DNA of 7,385 nucleotides from JANRLJ01 sp034437895. Lineage in GTDB: Bacteria; Chloroflexota; Anaerolineae; Aggregatilineales; Phototrophicaceae. Shown piece by piece: positions 6,094 to 7,385 of the stretch. The translations under genes were made by a program, and so were the position numbers. The stretch lies in the NCBI GenBank assembly GCA_034437895.1, contig DAOTTO010000023.1, positions 1-7,385 of the forward strand, written 5' to 3'. How positions within the stretch are numbered: the first letter of the stretch is position 1; every line of letters starts with the position of its first letter. Below the pieces are notes generated by a model. The model searched no databases. It had not been told where the DNA came from and was given only the letters and a program-made list of their open reading frames with translations.

Positions 6094-6254
6094 TTGATGA
6101 CAATAACATTAAGATACATTAAAGACTGACCCTCACAGAAGATAAACCCGCAGGTTAGATGGCAGAATAGAAGTAGGTGAGAGCAGTATGAAAGTCGTTT
6201 CGATGTGATTTTCGCGTTACAATGAGGGACTTCATCAAGATGTGAGAACGCACG
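6094..6254. promoter_or_regulatory. Divergent promoter region between the polyketide operon and the TolB-like gene
   Basis: This AT-rich gap separates two divergently transcribed genes and must hold both promoters. Towards the plus strand, TACAAT at 6218-6223 is a good -10 with no convincing -35, 32 bases before the TolB-like ATG. Towards the minus strand, two copies of ACATTAA (6106-6112 and 6116-6122) lie 10 bp apart, one helical turn, just upstream of the methyltransferase start; they could be an activator or repressor site or overlap a -10 (TATCTT on the minus strand). No strong -35 is visible on that side either. Confidence 0.45.
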
Positions 6255-7148
6255 ATGATGCGCTGTCTTTTATCCTCTCGGTTGATCCTCGCAGCGGCAG
6301 TATTCACGGCCTGTTTGTTCATGCTGCTTGTGGTTTTGTGGCTTCCCATCAAAAGCGATGTCCTGATCTTTACCTCGATGCGAACTGGCAGCGCCGATAT
6401 TTATGTCATGGATGTATGGCGCGGGTTTGAACAACGCCTCACCACTGAACGGAGCGATGAAGATGCCCCGGCGTGGTCAGCCGATGGTGAGCAGATCGCG
6501 TTTGTAGCAGATCGGGACGGCAACGCGGAAATCTATCGGATGGATGCGTATGGCGAGAATACCGAGCGCTTGACGACGTATCTCGGCGCGGATTTTTCCC
6601 CTTCGTGGTCGCCGGATGGTGAGCAGATCGCGTTTGTTTCCGGGCGCGATATCGATATGGAAATTTATCTTCTGACTCTAGCTTCCGGCGAAATTCGGCA
6701 ATTGACCGACAACGCCAATAATGATTACGCCCCTGTTTGGATTGAGCGCAAAGGGCATACCGTTATCGCTTATACCTCGGTCTATGATGGCAACACCGAA
6801 ATTTATTTTATTAATGCCGATGGCGGTGAGGTGGATACGCTGATGAACGCCATCACGATCAGCTTTACGCCTGCTTGGTCGGGCGATGGCGGACGGATGG
6901 CTTTTCTGTCGTATCGCAGCGGCAACAGTCAGATGATGGTAACGGGCGACTCGGATGTGGCACGTCCACTGACGGAAGTGAATACGAGCGTGAATGCGCC
7001 GGATTGGTCGCCGGACGGGGAATGGATTGCGTTTGAATCGCCGCAATCCGGCAACACAGAGTTGTATATGATTCGGGTGCGTGATGGGCGCGTCCGGCAG
7101 TTGACGCATAATCCCGCGCCAGATTATGACGCACAGTGGAAGCCGTGA
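6255..7148 (+). CDS. Membrane-anchored TolB-like six-bladed beta-propeller (PD40 repeats)
   Basis: The 297-residue product begins with a hydrophobic segment (about 10-31, LILAAAVFTACLFMLLVVLWLP) that acts as a signal anchor or uncleaved signal, putting the rest outside the membrane. The remainder consists of TolB/PD40 blades. Recurrent APAWSADGEQIAFVADRDGNAEIYRM-like units occur near 71-96, 115-140, 159-186, 206-230 and 249-274, each with a W-S-x-D-G turn, an IAF strand and a (N)xEIY strand. The N-terminal strand group (35-53, ending ADIYVMD) and the C-terminal DYDAQWKP probably complete the sixth blade. Such propellers often bind proteins or peptidoglycan-associated partners, but this is not Tol-Pal TolB itself: the N-terminal TolB domain is missing and no tol genes are nearby. 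The start could be ATG 6255 or ATG 6258; a weak GAG lies 8 bases before the first. Its partner and task are unknown. Confidence 0.88.
   Translation: MMRCLLSSRLILAAAVFTACLFMLLVVLWLPIKSDVLIFTSMRTGSADIYVMDVWRGFEQRLTTERSDEDAPAWSADGEQIAFVADRDGNAEIYRMDAYGENTERLTTYLGADFSPSWSPDGEQIAFVSGRDIDMEIYLLTLASGEIRQLTDNANNDYAPVWIERKGHTVIAYTSVYDGNTEIYFINADGGEVDTLMNAITISFTPAWSGDGGRMAFLSYRSGNSQMMVTGDSDVARPLTEVNTSVNAPDWSPDGEWIAFESPQSGNTELYMIRVRDGRVRQLTHNPAPDYDAQWKP
6483..6637 (+). repeat. Two identical 23-base copies inside adjacent propeller blades
   Basis: Bases 6483-6505 and 6615-6637 are identical and exactly 132 bases (44 codons) apart, both encoding the DGEQIAFV strand of neighbouring blades. Nucleotide identity, not just protein similarity, suggests recent blade duplication or gene conversion. 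Confidence 0.8.
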
Positions 7149-7307
7149 AGCGTTAACCCAACCCGTAGGGGAGTGGGAGAAATTCGGGGCGCATGGTCTT
7201 GTTCCCTTTCCCCATACCCCTTGCGACCCTTAGCGTTCTTCGCGCCTTTGCGGCAACTCTTTAACCACTTTAGGACTTTCGCTCACGCATTTACCCCACC
7301 CCTAAAT

Positions 7308-7332
7308 CCCCTCCCCATTGCATGGAGAGGGG
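7308..7332. repeat. C/G-rich stem-loop 1 of the right-edge repeat
   Basis: CCCCTCCCCAT (7308-7318) pairs with ATGGAGAGGGG (7322-7332) across a 3-base loop with one mismatch. It is preceded by CCCCACCCCTAAATC, a phrase I associate with dispersed repeats in Chloroflexota and cyanobacteria. It could act as a bidirectional transcription end. Confidence 0.65.
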
Positions 7333-7352
7333 ACTTCAAGATGCGTTTTTCT

Positions 7353-7379
7353 CCCCCTCTCCAAGTATTGGAGAGGGGG
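7353..7379. repeat. C/G-rich stem-loop 2 of the right-edge repeat
   Basis: CCCCCTCTCCAA (7353-7364) pairs perfectly with TTGGAGAGGGGG (7368-7379) over the loop GTA, a 12-bp stem. It is preceded by TTTTT at 7346-7350 and has no T tract after it within the window, so its nature is more repeat than terminator. It resembles the first stem-loop closely, suggesting an internally duplicated repeat unit. Confidence 0.7.
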
Positions 7380-7385
7380 CCGGGG

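Larger units (their letters stand above)
7149..7385. repeat. Gene-free right flank with dispersed-type intergenic repeats
   Basis: No gene is supported here. 7228-7253 reads CTTAGCGTTCTTCGCG followed by CCTTTGCGG; its reverse complement translates to the NRKDAKNAKE-like signature found in stray intergenic repeats of many genomes. From about 7293 to the edge, C-rich sequence forms two stem-loops, listed separately, and the repeat unit appears to continue past the window. Confidence 0.6.

Noticed and set aside
6678..7109. 143-codon minus-strand frame opposite the TolB-like gene
   Set aside because: It is arginine/proline/histidine-rich, typical of antisense reading of a propeller gene; no motif or ribosome site.
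6255..7148. Genuine Tol-Pal TolB
   Set aside because: There is no N-terminal TolB domain, it has a membrane anchor rather than a cleaved signal, and there are no tolQRA or pal neighbours.
7346..7379. Intrinsic terminator of the TolB-like gene
   Set aside because: The T run lies before the stem on the plus strand, and it is about 200 bases past the stop; a dispersed repeat fits better.

Overview
The window looks like a piece of a bacterial chromosome. It has roughly even base composition, compact genes, Shine-Dalgarno sites, a bacterial type III polyketide synthase and an IscB/omega-RNA element. A Chloroflexota host (Anaerolineae-like) is my best guess. The reasons are the mix of a ScyD/ScyE-type secreted propeller, a stand-alone ChrB N-terminal-domain protein, TolB/PD40 propellers, and C-rich hairpin repeats in the intergenic DNA at the right edge. 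There is no rRNA or other phylogenetic marker, so this placement is inference.

Layout. 1-753 (minus strand) is the 5' part of an IS200/605-like element. An iscB gene (ATG at 500, running off the left edge) is preceded by a structured non-coding RNA of the HEARO/omega-RNA type (about 753 down to 572). The RNA's first helix overlaps the last codons of a chrB-like gene (1170-733), so the element appears to have entered the 3' end of that gene. The presumed guide portion of the RNA would then be chrB 3'-end sequence. 1201-1356 is a gene-free gap with one perfect 8-bp hairpin. 1357-2900 (minus) is a two-gene export unit, a ScyD/ScyE-family beta-propeller followed by a lipoprotein cytochrome c. A plausible sigma-70 promoter precedes the first gene and a stem-loop lies between the two. 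3089-6093 (minus) is a tight three-gene operon transcribed in the order SAM methyltransferase, FAD-dependent oxidoreductase, type III polyketide synthase. The genes overlap or are separated by a few bases, and together they are a small biosynthetic cluster probably making a hydroxylated or reduced and methylated phenolic lipid or pyrone. 6094-6254 is a divergent promoter region. 6255-7148 (plus) encodes a membrane-anchored TolB-like propeller. 7149-7385 is gene-free and holds two kinds of apparently dispersed repeat.

The most notable parts are the IscB/omega-RNA element with its readable RNA fold and target gene, and the compact polyketide operon. The chrB gene, omega-RNA and iscB share a strand without an obvious terminator between them, so chrB expression may also drive the element's RNA. 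The other units look independently transcribed.
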